DNA from: M3007 sp037445225
GTDB lineage: Bacteria > Bacteroidota > Bacteroidia > Chitinophagales > Saprospiraceae
Direction of reading: 5' to 3'
DNA: 64,000 nucleotides
Assembly (NCBI GenBank): GCA_037445225.1
Contig: JBBIKW010000017.1
Span: forward strand, 16,015-80,014
Shown in pieces: positions 36,542-44,621 of this stretch. How positions within the stretch are numbered: position 1 is the first letter of the stretch; each line of letters begins with the position of its first letter. The position numbers were made by a program, and so were the translations under genes. The notes below the pieces were generated by a model that searched no databases, was not told the origin of the DNA, and saw nothing but the letters and a program-made list of their open reading frames with translations.

Positions 36542-38020
36542 ATGTCGGTAAGGAAGTTAGCCGGCGAGACGGCGCTGTACGGCTTAAGCAGTATTGTAGG
36601 GCGGTTGCTCAATGTGCTGTTGGTGCCGCTGTATACGCGTGTCCTATCCTCCACTGCCGACTACGGTATTGTCATCGATCTGTATGCCGTGTCGGCCTTT
36701 ATACTGGTGGTGCTGTCATATCGCATGGAGTCGGCATTTTTTCGTTTCGGCACTCCACAGGCCGACCGCGAGCGCGCCTACAGCACTGCCGTCCAGTCGC
36801 TACTGGTAACCACTTTGGGCGCAGTAGCCCTCTTGTGGTTTTTTGCGCAGCCCATTGCCGACGCCTTGCGCTATTCAAATCATCCGGAATACATCCGCTG
36901 GTTTGCGCTCATCTTAGGCTTAGATTGCTTGTCGGAGTTGCCGTTTGCCCGCCTACGCATGGAGCAGCGCCCTTTGCGCTTTGCGGCCATCCGGCTAACA
37001 ACCATCGGCGTAAACATCGGCATGAACCTGTTCTGGCTGGTCTTTTGTCCTTGGGCCGACCAACGAGGCATGTCTTGGGTGCACGCCGTCTGGTCTTCCC
37101 AACAGCAAGTAGGCTACATCTTTCTGTCTAACCTGCTAGCTAGTGCGACCACTGTGTTGCTGCTGTGGCCTCAATGGCGCAACCTCGCTGGTGGCTTCGA
37201 TGTGGGTCTGTGGTGGCGCATGATGCGGTATGCGGCGCCGCTCATTGTCGTAAGCCTTTCGGGTATCGTAGACGAGATGTTCAGCCGGGCGATGCTTAAA
37301 TACTTGTTGCCCGGTTCGACGCAGGAAAATCTAGCCCAGTTAGGTGTGTTTGGCGCCAACTACAAATTGGCTGCACTCATCTCCCTGTTTACGCAGGCAT
37401 ATCGGTATGCAGCAGAGCCCTTTTTCTTTCGCAACCTTCAGGGGACCAACGCCTTGCAAAACCACGCGCGCGTTACGCAGTGGTTTGCCGCAGCCGCCGT
37501 CGTCGGTATGTTGGCCATACTCCTTTTCTTGGATATCTTTAAGTATTTCATTGCTCCTCAGTACTGGTCGGGGTTGCGCGTCGTACCGATACTGTTGATG
37601 GCCAATGTCTTTTTGGGCATCTACTACAATTTTTCGGCCTGGTATCGCCTCAAAGACCGAACAGCCCTGGGCGCTTGGATTGCTGTGGCCGGCGCAGTGT
37701 TGACGATCGGGCTAAATTTTCTGTTTATCCCGCGATGGGGCTACTACGGCGCCGCTTGGGTGACGCTCATCTGCTATGTTTTTCTGTGTGCGGCCACGTG
37801 GTATACGGGTCGGCGACATTATCCTGTCCCATACCCGCTGAGGAAGATCGCTATCTACATCCTCGGTGCCTGGGTAGTCTATGCCTTGAGCGAAGTGCTA
37901 CAGGAGACCTTATCGCTGCCCATGGCCCTTCGCCTCACTTTCAACGCTGCTCTCGGAGCAGCATTCGTCTGGGGAATTTTTCGGCTCGAGAAGAACCCTT
38001 CTCGTCGAGGCTTGTTATAA
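36542..38020 (+). CDS. Polysaccharide (O-unit) flippase, Wzx/MATE-like
   Basis: A 492-residue membrane protein with about 12-14 hydrophobic helices. The N-terminus KLAGETALYGLSSIVGRLLN is characteristic of the polysaccharide biosynthesis/oligosaccharide flippase family of the MOP superfamily. Charged residues are mostly in short loops. It probably moves a lipid-linked sugar intermediate across the inner membrane. There is no glycosyltransferase cluster here, so the substrate is unknown. It may be an operon with thiolase and Bcp (gaps 30 and 20 bases). Confidence 0.85.
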   Translation: MSVRKLAGETALYGLSSIVGRLLNVLLVPLYTRVLSSTADYGIVIDLYAVSAFILVVLSYRMESAFFRFGTPQADRERAYSTAVQSLLVTTLGAVALLWFFAQPIADALRYSNHPEYIRWFALILGLDCLSELPFARLRMEQRPLRFAAIRLTTIGVNIGMNLFWLVFCPWADQRGMSWVHAVWSSQQQVGYIFLSNLLASATTVLLLWPQWRNLAGGFDVGLWWRMMRYAAPLIVVSLSGIVDEMFSRAMLKYLLPGSTQENLAQLGVFGANYKLAALISLFTQAYRYAAEPFFFRNLQGTNALQNHARVTQWFAAAAVVGMLAILLFLDIFKYFIAPQYWSGLRVVPILLMANVFLGIYYNFSAWYRLKDRTALGAWIAVAGAVLTIGLNFLFIPRWGYYGAAWVTLICYVFLCAATWYTGRRHYPVPYPLRKIAIYILGAWVVYALSEVLQETLSLPMALRLTFNAALGAAFVWGIFRLEKNPSRRGLL

Positions 38021-38040
38021 AGCGAAACGAAGACTCCAGT

Positions 38041-38496
38041 ATGTTTCACTTAAAAGAAGGAGATCCGGCTCCCGACTTTGCTGCGCCCAACGAAAAAGGA
38101 GAAATCGTGTGCCTATCGGATTTTAGAGGCAAGAAGCTTGTGCTTTATTTTTATCCCAAAGACGATACGCCAGGCTGTACGGCAGAAGCGTGTAGCTTGC
38201 GCGATGGCTACGCCCAATTCGTCAGTCAAGGCTATGCGATTTTGGGAGTTAGCCCCGACTCGTCAAAAAAGCACCTCAAGTTTATCGAAAAGTACCAGCT
38301 GCCTTTTAGCCTCTTGGCGGATGAAGACCACCGCGTGGCGGAGGCATACGGTGTTTGGGGGCCCAAGAAATTCATGGGGCGCACGTTCGACGGCATCCAC
38401 CGGACGACTTTTGTCATCGATGCATCTGGTCGTATCGAGCGCATCATCACTAAGGTGGATACGGAGAACCACGCTGCTCAATTGTTAGGGGCGTAG
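38041..38496 (+). CDS. bcp: Thioredoxin-dependent thiol peroxidase (Bcp peroxiredoxin)
   Basis: Reduces hydroperoxides. It has 151 residues with the peroxidatic C46 (TPGCTAEAC) and resolving C51 in the alpha2-helix arrangement of the atypical 2-Cys Bcp subfamily, and the KLVLYFYPKDDTPG strand. It starts 20 bases after the flippase stop, so it is probably co-transcribed. Its stop is 20 bases from the convergent M23 gene. Confidence 0.95.
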   Translation: MFHLKEGDPAPDFAAPNEKGEIVCLSDFRGKKLVLYFYPKDDTPGCTAEACSLRDGYAQFVSQGYAILGVSPDSSKKHLKFIEKYQLPFSLLADEDHRVAEAYGVWGPKKFMGRTFDGIHRTTFVIDASGRIERIITKVDTENHAAQLLGA

Positions 38497-38516
38497 TGGG
38501 CTATGCATAGGGCCGT

Positions 38517-39500
38517 TTAATCGAGCGACTGGTTGGCAATGCTCGCGCTGTTGACCAATTGCTGATACTCTAAGGGCGTCAGGTTGTCCATGCAGAAGTG
38601 GATGGGATTGATGGGCTTGCCCTTGTAATGCACTTCGTAATGCAGATGAGGTGCCGTAGAGAGACCTGTATCGCCCACCTCGCCAATTTTTTGTCCTTTC
38701 TTGACGCGTTGCCCCGGACGTACGGACATTTTGCTCATGTGGGCATACCATGTCTCGTAGCCGTAGCCGTGGTTGATGCGCACACAGTTGCCGTAGCCTT
38801 GATGCCAGCCGGCTTCGACCACCACGCCGTCGCCTGTCGCTTGAATGGGTGTTCCGATGCGCGCGGGGAAGTCGACACCTTGGTGAAACTTTCGGATCTT
38901 GTACACGGGGTGTATCCGATACCCGAAGCCAGAGAGCACGTTCATGCTCTTCTGCAGCTTGTCTTCTCGAACGGGCTTTATGCTGGGAATGCTGGCGAGC
39001 ATTTTCTCTTGGTCGCGCGCCAAGGACATAATGGTGTCCAAAGACTTGCTCTGCAGCGCTAATTGCTGTTGCAGCACGTCCATCTGCTGCAAGGTCTTTT
39101 GTATCGTTTTGCTACTGTACTTAAACGCCTTGGCTTCTGGATGCGTCTCGTGGCCACCCGTACCCCCTCGCCATACATCGGAGTCGATGGGATCCATGCC
39201 AAAGACGGCCCTGTGCACATAAGCATCGCGTTCTTGAATCTGCTGAAGCGCTCTGCTCATGCCCTCTAACTCTTGATTGAGCTGGGCAAACTTTCGCTCC
39301 ATCTGCTCAATCTCTTGAAGCAACTCCTTTTCGCGAGGAGAAGGGAAGTAGTGGTATAACACACTCAACAGGCCGATGGCAGCAACCAGAACAGCGGAAA
39401 AAAAGCCGAAAGCCTGCCAGATTCTTGTCTTTAGAGGAACAACTACCCGTTCGTAGCTGAGCGTTTGTGTGTTGTAAACAAACTTTTCTTTCCTGCCCAT
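38517..39500 (-). CDS. M23-family peptidoglycan endopeptidase with membrane anchor and coiled coil
   Basis: A 327-residue protein. It has a cytoplasmic basic start (MGRKEKFVYNTQTLSYER), a membrane helix at about 25-45, a coiled coil (about 55-150, EIEQMERKFAQLNQELEGM) and a LytM/M23 domain with the zinc ligands H and D in HQGVDFPARIG and HLHYEV in APHLHYEVHYKG. It cleaves peptidoglycan cross-links or serves as an activator of amidases. The family often works in cell division or envelope growth. The ATG at 39500 is supported by the family start; the frame extends farther upstream but has no features. Its leader is long (see the promoter at 39687). Confidence 0.93.
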   Translation of the reverse strand: MGRKEKFVYNTQTLSYERVVVPLKTRIWQAFGFFSAVLVAAIGLLSVLYHYFPSPREKELLQEIEQMERKFAQLNQELEGMSRALQQIQERDAYVHRAVFGMDPIDSDVWRGGTGGHETHPEAKAFKYSSKTIQKTLQQMDVLQQQLALQSKSLDTIMSLARDQEKMLASIPSIKPVREDKLQKSMNVLSGFGYRIHPVYKIRKFHQGVDFPARIGTPIQATGDGVVVEAGWHQGYGNCVRINHGYGYETWYAHMSKMSVRPGQRVKKGQKIGEVGDTGLSTAPHLHYEVHYKGKPINPIHFCMDNLTPLEYQQLVNSASIANQSLD

Positions 39501-39967
39501 ATGGTCGGTTTTTACCTGAAGCATCGCGCACACGGGTGCTTTTGCAAGCGCGCCTTGTGTGTGGGCGACATAAGGATTACATCGTATTTTTTTAGTGCTA
39601 AAGCTTCCTTTAGCTATCGGGGGGCAACGCCCACAGGGGATCACTCAGGTTGGTTAATGTCTTCGGCTCTTTTGCCAAACACACCACAAAAGTATTTGAT
39701 GGTTACAAATAGGCCAAACATTTTTGTAAAAAAAAAAACAACAAAACGTAGCTGTAAAAGCCTCAAGAAGATGGAGCCTCAAAAGGTTTTGCGAAGGCGA
39801 AGAAAAAAACATTTGCGCTATTCATCAAACAGCGGGTACTAATTTTAACATTCAGAGGGGGCTTTTGAGTAATATCAACTGGTTTGTAAAGGATTCATAA
39901 TCAAGGTGTAAGCCGATAATTGTTTTTTAGGCGATATTCTGCTAATTCCTTTGCACCTTTGCCGTCT
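39501..39967. other. Divergent intergenic region between the M23 and rsgA genes
   Basis: About 470 bases. It carries the M23 promoter with both boxes (39687-39718), a 7-bp hairpin GCTAAAG/CTTTAGC at 39597-39614 inside the long M23 leader, a GGGC-AAC-GCCC mini-hairpin near 39624, an A-tract around 39729-39739 and a possible rsgA promoter region (TTCCTTTG, GCACCTTTG near 39950). No gene is supported in it. Confidence 0.55.
39687..39718 (-). promoter_or_regulatory. Promoter of the M23 peptidase gene, -33 and -7 boxes
   Basis: On the minus strand TTTG (39715-39718), 20 bases of spacing and TACTTTTG (39687-39694) match the Bacteroidota -33/-7 consensus. Transcription starting near 39683 gives a leader of about 180 bases, unusually long for this window. 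Confidence 0.7.
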
Positions 39968-40921
39968 ATGCCATTAGGAACAGTGGTTAAATCGACGGGC
40001 AGTTGGTATCACGTTCGCCTGGATGAAGACCAGTCGATTTGGGAGTGTCGAGTAGTCGGAAAATTTCGGTTAGAGGATATCCCGCTGACCAACCCCGTTG
40101 CCGTGGGCGACCGGGTAGAGGTGAAGCCGGAGGGTTCGGGTCGCGGCCTCATCGTGCAGATCTTGCCGCGCCGAAACTACGTAGCTCGGCAGTCGCCGCG
40201 CCGCAAGCGCGACGTGCACTTGCTGGCTGCCAACATAGACCAAGCAATGCTCATTACTACTGTAGTGCAACCAGACCTTAAGCCCGGCTTTATCGACCGC
40301 TTCTTGCTGATGACAGAGCCGCACGAAATACCCGTGGTCATCGTCTTCAACAAAGGCGACCTGTACGACGAGCGCGCGGTCGACATTTTTTTCGAGATGA
40401 AGGCGATCTACGATTCGATTGGCTATCGGGTCATCGCCACGTCGGTCGTAGAGCGCAAAGGGTTAGAGACCATGGTAGAGGTGCTCACCAATAAGACGAC
40501 GCTGCTGGCCGGCCAGTCGGGTGTAGGCAAGAGCAGCCTCATCAATGCCATTCAGCCGCACCTACACCTGCGCGTGGGCGAGCTGAGCGATTATTCGGGA
40601 AAGGGCAAGCACACGACCACCTTTGCCGAAATGTTTGCCCTGGACTTTGGCGGCTATATCATCGATACGCCGGGCATCAAGACGCTTTCTTTCAACAACA
40701 AAGACCCTCAAAACGTAGCGCACTCCTTTCGCGAATTCTTTCAGCTGTCGGCTCATTGTCGCTTTGGTGCGGCCTGCCTGCATCGAGGCGAGCCCGGCTG
40801 CGCCGTTCGGGCGGCACTGGAGCAAGGCGAAGTCAGCGAGCTGCGCTATCTCAACTACCTGGCCCTTTTAGATGAAGTGGAGGGCATCCGCCCTTGGGAA
40901 CGCACCAAGGAGATATCGTGA
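39968..40921 (+). CDS. rsgA: Small ribosomal subunit biogenesis GTPase
   Basis: A circularly permuted GTPase that acts in 30S maturation. It has 317 residues with an OB-fold start (MPLGTVVKSTGSWYHV), G4 NKGD, G1 GQSGVGKSSL, G3 DTPG and a zinc cluster in the C-terminal HCRFGAACLHRGEPGC. The in-frame frame extends 16 codons further up, but the start at 39968 matches the family. The stop is 4 bases from the convergent SDR gene stop. No close partner gene is visible. Confidence 0.95.
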   Translation: MPLGTVVKSTGSWYHVRLDEDQSIWECRVVGKFRLEDIPLTNPVAVGDRVEVKPEGSGRGLIVQILPRRNYVARQSPRRKRDVHLLAANIDQAMLITTVVQPDLKPGFIDRFLLMTEPHEIPVVIVFNKGDLYDERAVDIFFEMKAIYDSIGYRVIATSVVERKGLETMVEVLTNKTTLLAGQSGVGKSSLINAIQPHLHLRVGELSDYSGKGKHTTTFAEMFALDFGGYIIDTPGIKTLSFNNKDPQNVAHSFREFFQLSAHCRFGAACLHRGEPGCAVRAALEQGEVSELRYLNYLALLDEVEGIRPWERTKEIS

Positions 40922-40925
40922 CGCT

Positions 40926-41660
40926 TTACAGGTCGCCGAGCTGCGGGCGAACAACGAGCTCCTCCACTACGGCAGCAGGTGATAAAGTGTAAGCGCTCCA
41001 AACCAACTGCGCGATATCGGTGGGCTGCATGAGGCGGTCTTGAGGCAGTTCGACGCCGCGCCAGGAGTCCGACCAGGTGGCGCCGGGCATCAAAGCCGTA
41101 ACTCGGATGCCGGCAGCCTTGAGCTCCTCGCGCAAGGCCTTAGAGAAGCCCAACAGGGCGAACTTGGAGACCGTATACGAGCCGCCGTTGGGATAAGCCA
41201 TAAGGCTGGCAATGCTGCACATGTTGAAGATATGGCCTTGACCAAAGGGAAGCATCAGCGGCAACAGGGCGCGCGTCAAATGGTAGGCGCTGTACAAATT
41301 GACCTCGATGAGGTGTTCTAAGACACCGTCGGCCTCGTCGCACACGCGGCCGGGGCGGAAAATCCCCGCATTATTGACCAGCAAGTCGATGCGCGACCAG
41401 CGGCTGCGCACCGCAGCTGCAAAGCGCTCAACGTCGGCTCGCCGACCGAGATCGGCTTCACAGGTGAGCAACTGCTGATGCGGGAAGGCAGTCGACCAGT
41501 GCACTTGCATAGCAGCTAAGTCGGCACTCGTCCGCGCGCATACCGCCATGTCGAAGCCGTGCGCTGCAAAACACTCAGCAATAGCGCGCCCCAAGCCTTT
41601 TGTGCCCCCAGTGATCACGGCTACCGGCGTTCGCGCAGATGGTTCTCGTTGTTCCGGCAT
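40926..41660 (-). CDS. Short-chain dehydrogenase/reductase
   Basis: A 244-residue SDR oxidoreductase with a classical cofactor site TGGTKGLGRA, NNAGIF, the catalytic Ser-Tyr-Lys set (MCSIAS, YTVSKFALLGFSKAL). The Arg after the glycine-rich motif region (CARTSADL) suggests NADPH. The substrate is unknown. It is a single gene, convergent with rsgA, and the next gene upstream is divergent. Confidence 0.9.
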   Translation of the reverse strand: MPEQREPSARTPVAVITGGTKGLGRAIAECFAAHGFDMAVCARTSADLAAMQVHWSTAFPHQQLLTCEADLGRRADVERFAAAVRSRWSRIDLLVNNAGIFRPGRVCDEADGVLEHLIEVNLYSAYHLTRALLPLMLPFGQGHIFNMCSIASLMAYPNGGSYTVSKFALLGFSKALREELKAAGIRVTALMPGATWSDSWRGVELPQDRLMQPTDIAQLVWSAYTLSPAAVVEELVVRPQLGDL

Positions 41661-41820
41661 AGAATGAGAAAGTTAATTGTTAAGCTCTAAAACAACGCGT
41701 AATTGGAAATGGCTGTCTCGCCCTGGCCAAAATTTCTCCTCTCTAATGCCCAAGATCGGTGTGCACTATCTTGGAGGGCAAAGTAATCGAGCGCCATCCT
41801 TCCGGATTTTGAAAAATACT

Positions 41821-41828
41821 TATCTTTG
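41821..41828 (+). promoter_or_regulatory. -7 promoter element of the MlaE-like permease gene
   Basis: TATCTTTG matches TAnnTTTG and ends 2 bases before an in-frame ATG at 41831. A transcript beginning 4-5 bases downstream could not contain that ATG, so translation from the ATG at 41873 is preferred. Confidence 0.6.
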
Positions 41829-41872
41829 TTATGCGTAACGCCGAGACAGTTATCGGCATAGTACGGTGTAGT

Positions 41873-42634
41873 ATGGTTGCCATAGACAAACGCTATAACT
41901 TCATTTACTACTTTGGCCGCTACCTATTCTTGCTCGGTCAGACTTTTGGGCGTACGGAAAACTTCTCGATGTACTGGAAGGAGACCATGCGCCAGATGAA
42001 CCACATTGGAATAGGCTCGCTCATCATCGTCTGCCTGATATCCATATTTATCGGCGCGGTGGCGGCCGTACAGTTTGCCTATCAGTTGGACGGTCAGCTG
42101 GTTCCCAAGTACTACATCGGTTACATTGTGCGTGATTTGGCCATCATCGAGCTGTCGCCGACAATTACCTGTCTGGTATTGGCTGGAAAAGTGGGTTCCA
42201 ACATGACGGCAGAGATTGGGGGCATGCGCCAAAAAGAGCACATCGATGCCATGGAGGTGATGGGGGTGAACTCAGCGGCCTATCTTATTCGCCCTAAGAT
42301 TATTGGTGCTCTGATAGCCATTCCAGCGTTGGTCACCTTTTCGGCTTTCGTCGCCATCATTGGCGGCTATTTGGCCAGTGTTCCCACGGGCTGGATTACA
42401 GACGACGAATACAACCAGGGGCTGCGCGCTTTTTTCGAGCCGTACAATGTCTTCATGATGTACGTGAAGGCTGTTGTCTTTGCCTTCATCCTCACTACAG
42501 TGTCTTGCTATCAGGGCTACTACGTGCAGGGAGGCAGCATCGAGCTGGGACAAGCCAGCACCCGCGCTGTAGTGTACAGCGACATTCTCATCTTATTGGC
42601 CGACTACCTCATTGCAGTGCTGCTCACCGGCTAG
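41873..42634 (+). CDS. mlaE: MlaE-type ABC transporter permease (lipid transport)
   Basis: Inner-membrane permease of an MCE-type phospholipid transporter. From the ATG at 41873 it has 253 residues and about 5-6 helices. Family segments are FIGAVAAVQFAYQL, VLAGKVGSNMTAEIGGMRQKEHIDAMEVMGV (the MlaE EQ-like loop) and the C-terminal SCYQGYYVQGGSIELG. It normally pairs with an ATPase (MlaF) and an MCE protein. Here the ATPase gene is adjacent but tail to tail (6-base gap), and no MCE protein gene is within view. Confidence 0.92.
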   Translation: MVAIDKRYNFIYYFGRYLFLLGQTFGRTENFSMYWKETMRQMNHIGIGSLIIVCLISIFIGAVAAVQFAYQLDGQLVPKYYIGYIVRDLAIIELSPTITCLVLAGKVGSNMTAEIGGMRQKEHIDAMEVMGVNSAAYLIRPKIIGALIAIPALVTFSAFVAIIGGYLASVPTGWITDDEYNQGLRAFFEPYNVFMMYVKAVVFAFILTTVSCYQGYYVQGGSIELGQASTRAVVYSDILILLADYLIAVLLTG

Positions 42635-42639
42635 CGTCT

Positions 42640-43401
42640 TCAGGCACTGAGCGCTGCGCGGCGCAGGCGCTGCAGGAAGGGAGAAGCAAAAATGAACGAC
42701 TGCAGGTTCTCGTTGGGGCTGTTCAACACCTCGTGGCGATTGCCCTGCCACTCTACGCGCCCTTCGAAGAGGAAGCAAATGTTATCGCCGTTTTCCATCA
42801 CCGAGTTCATGTCGTGCGTGTTGATGATGGTGGTGATGTTATTTTCTACAGTGATGCCGCGGATGAGCTCATCGATGACGATGGCCGTCTTCGGGTCTAA
42901 GCCGGAGTTGGGTTCGTCGCAAAAGAGGTAGCACGGCTCTAACACGATGGCTCGAGCGATGCCGACGCGCTTTTGCATGCCGCCCGACAACTCGGAAGGG
43001 TACTTCCGATTGTTTCCCGCCAGGTTGACGCGCTCCAAGCAAAAGTTGACGCGGTCGGCCTTCTCTTTTGCCGTCATCTTAGTGAACATGTCTAGAGGGA
43101 AGCGCACGTTTTCCTCCACCGTGAGCGAGTCGAACAAGGCCGACCCTTGGAACAACATGCCCACTTTCATCCGAATCGCCCGCATCTGCTCTTTACTTAA
43201 GGTGGTGAAATTGACGTCGTCGTACCAGACGGTGCCGCTCGTGGGCTGGAGCAGGCCTACCAAGATTTTCATCAGCACCGTCTTTCCCGAACCGGAACGC
43301 CCAATGATGAGGTTGCACTTTCCCGTTTCAAAGGTAAAGTTGATGTCCTTGAGGACAGCCTGGCTGCCAAAGGACTTGTAGATCTTCTCTGCGCGTATCA
43401 T
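42640..43401 (-). CDS. mlaF: MlaF-type ABC transporter ATPase
   Basis: ATP-binding subunit of the lipid transporter. A 253-residue protein with Walker A GRSGSGKT, Q-loop FQGSALFDSLTVEEN, signature LSGGMQKRVGIARA, Walker B YLFCDEPNSGLD and H-loop NTHDMNSV. The segment SALFDSLTVEENVRFPL is typical of MlaF. Its stop lies 5 bases from the convergent mlaE stop. The fbp gene lies 28 bases upstream on the same strand, so it is transcribed from the fbp promoter or its own weak one. Confidence 0.93.
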   Translation of the reverse strand: MIRAEKIYKSFGSQAVLKDINFTFETGKCNLIIGRSGSGKTVLMKILVGLLQPTSGTVWYDDVNFTTLSKEQMRAIRMKVGMLFQGSALFDSLTVEENVRFPLDMFTKMTAKEKADRVNFCLERVNLAGNNRKYPSELSGGMQKRVGIARAIVLEPCYLFCDEPNSGLDPKTAIVIDELIRGITVENNITTIINTHDMNSVMENGDNICFLFEGRVEWQGNRHEVLNSPNENLQSFIFASPFLQRLRRAALSA

Positions 43402-43429
43402 CGAACCTTTTTTTGGTGAGCAAATCGCG

Positions 43430-44500
43430 CTATAGCGGTAAGGCGGAGTAGCGCTCGATGAAAGCTTTCAGCTCGTCTACCATGGCCGGAGAGCCAATGG
43501 CGATGGTAGATCGTTGATGGAGTTCTTTGGGTTCGATTTCCAAGATGCGCTTCAGTTGGGTGTTGATCGCCTTGCCACCGGCCTGTTCGACGACCATGGC
43601 CAACGGATTGCACTCGTACAGCAAGCGCAGCTTGCCCTTGGGGTATTTTCGCGTGCTGGGGTAGAGGAAGATGCCGCCCTGAATGAGGATGCGGTGGATG
43701 TCGCTGACCATAGAGCCGATGTAGCGGAGGCCGTAGTTCTGGTCGCTGCAGTGGTCGATATAGCGGCGCAGTTCGAGGTCGAACTTGGAATAATACCCCT
43801 GGTTGACGGAGTAGAATTGGCCGTTTTCCGGGATGCGCATGTTGCGGTGGCTTAAGCAAAACTCGCCGATGCTTGGGTCTAAGGTAAACGCATTGACGCC
43901 GTTTCCGGTGGTGTACACCAGCAGGGTAGAGGTGCCGTAGAGCACATAGCCGGCGGCGACTTGGCGAATGCCGGGCTGCAGAAAGTCTTCGCGCGTGGCC
44001 GGTCCGGAGGGATCGCTTTTGCGCCGATAGATGGCGAAAATGGTGCCCACCGAGACATTCACATCGATATTCGAAGAGCCATCCAAGGGATCGAACAGCA
44101 CCACATAGTTGCTCTTTTTCGAGTGTATGGGCTCTACCTGTATGATGTCCTCACACTCTTCTGAAGCGATGGCGCAGCACTCACCACTGTTTTTTAGGCA
44201 CTCGATGAGCTTTTCGTTGGCGTAGACGTCTAATTTTTGTTGGATGTCTCCCGAAGCGTTGTCCGAGCCATCGGCTACGCCGAGAATGTTGACCAAGCCG
44301 GCCTTGTTTACCTCCCGGTTGATGATTTTGGCTGCTACGCCAATATCGCGGAGCAGCCCGGTGAGCTCACCGGTAGCAAATTCGAAGTCTTTCTCCGAGC
44401 GTATGATAAACTCATCGAGGGTGACAATGCGGTTGCCTGGGCTGTAGAGGGCGGTAGATGCCTCAGGGCTCTTCTTTCCTTTTGCGGGATTGGTGGTCAT
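43430..44500 (-). CDS. fbp: Fructose-1,6-bisphosphatase class I
   Basis: Gluconeogenic removal of the 1-phosphate. A 356-residue class I enzyme with the metal/substrate motif FDPLDGSSNIDVNVSVG and the earlier EECEDI metal-binding segment. The start MTTNPAKGKKSPEAST is a short basic extension. The -7 element TACTTTTG lies at 44554-44561. Together with GlgP and GlgB it indicates carbohydrate storage. mlaF follows with a gap of 28 bases. Confidence 0.96.
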   Translation of the reverse strand: MTTNPAKGKKSPEASTALYSPGNRIVTLDEFIIRSEKDFEFATGELTGLLRDIGVAAKIINREVNKAGLVNILGVADGSDNASGDIQQKLDVYANEKLIECLKNSGECCAIASEECEDIIQVEPIHSKKSNYVVLFDPLDGSSNIDVNVSVGTIFAIYRRKSDPSGPATREDFLQPGIRQVAAGYVLYGTSTLLVYTTGNGVNAFTLDPSIGEFCLSHRNMRIPENGQFYSVNQGYYSKFDLELRRYIDHCSDQNYGLRYIGSMVSDIHRILIQGGIFLYPSTRKYPKGKLRLLYECNPLAMVVEQAGGKAINTQLKRILEIEPKELHQRSTIAIGSPAMVDELKAFIERYSALPL

Positions 44501-44553
44501 AGCAAACTCGGTTGTAAACAGGTTAGGGTGGTCAAATAGCCTAAAAGCCGAAG

Positions 44554-44561
44554 CAAAAGTA
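44554..44561 (-). promoter_or_regulatory. -7 promoter element of fbp
   Basis: TACTTTTG on the minus strand, 53 bases before the fbp ATG at 44500. It matches TAnnTTTG perfectly. Confidence 0.6.
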
Positions 44562-44621
44562 AAAATTTGTTGGTGTGAAAAAACGGGTTTCTACTCCCGC
44601 TTCTTCCTGTGCGGAAGTGCC

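Noticed and set aside
39601..39650. A riboswitch-like element in the M23 leader
   Set aside because: Only short hairpins are visible, and no known riboswitch core can be matched by eye.
41831..41872. A longer MlaE start at 41831
   Set aside because: The -7 element ends 2 bases upstream, so a normal transcript would not contain this ATG.
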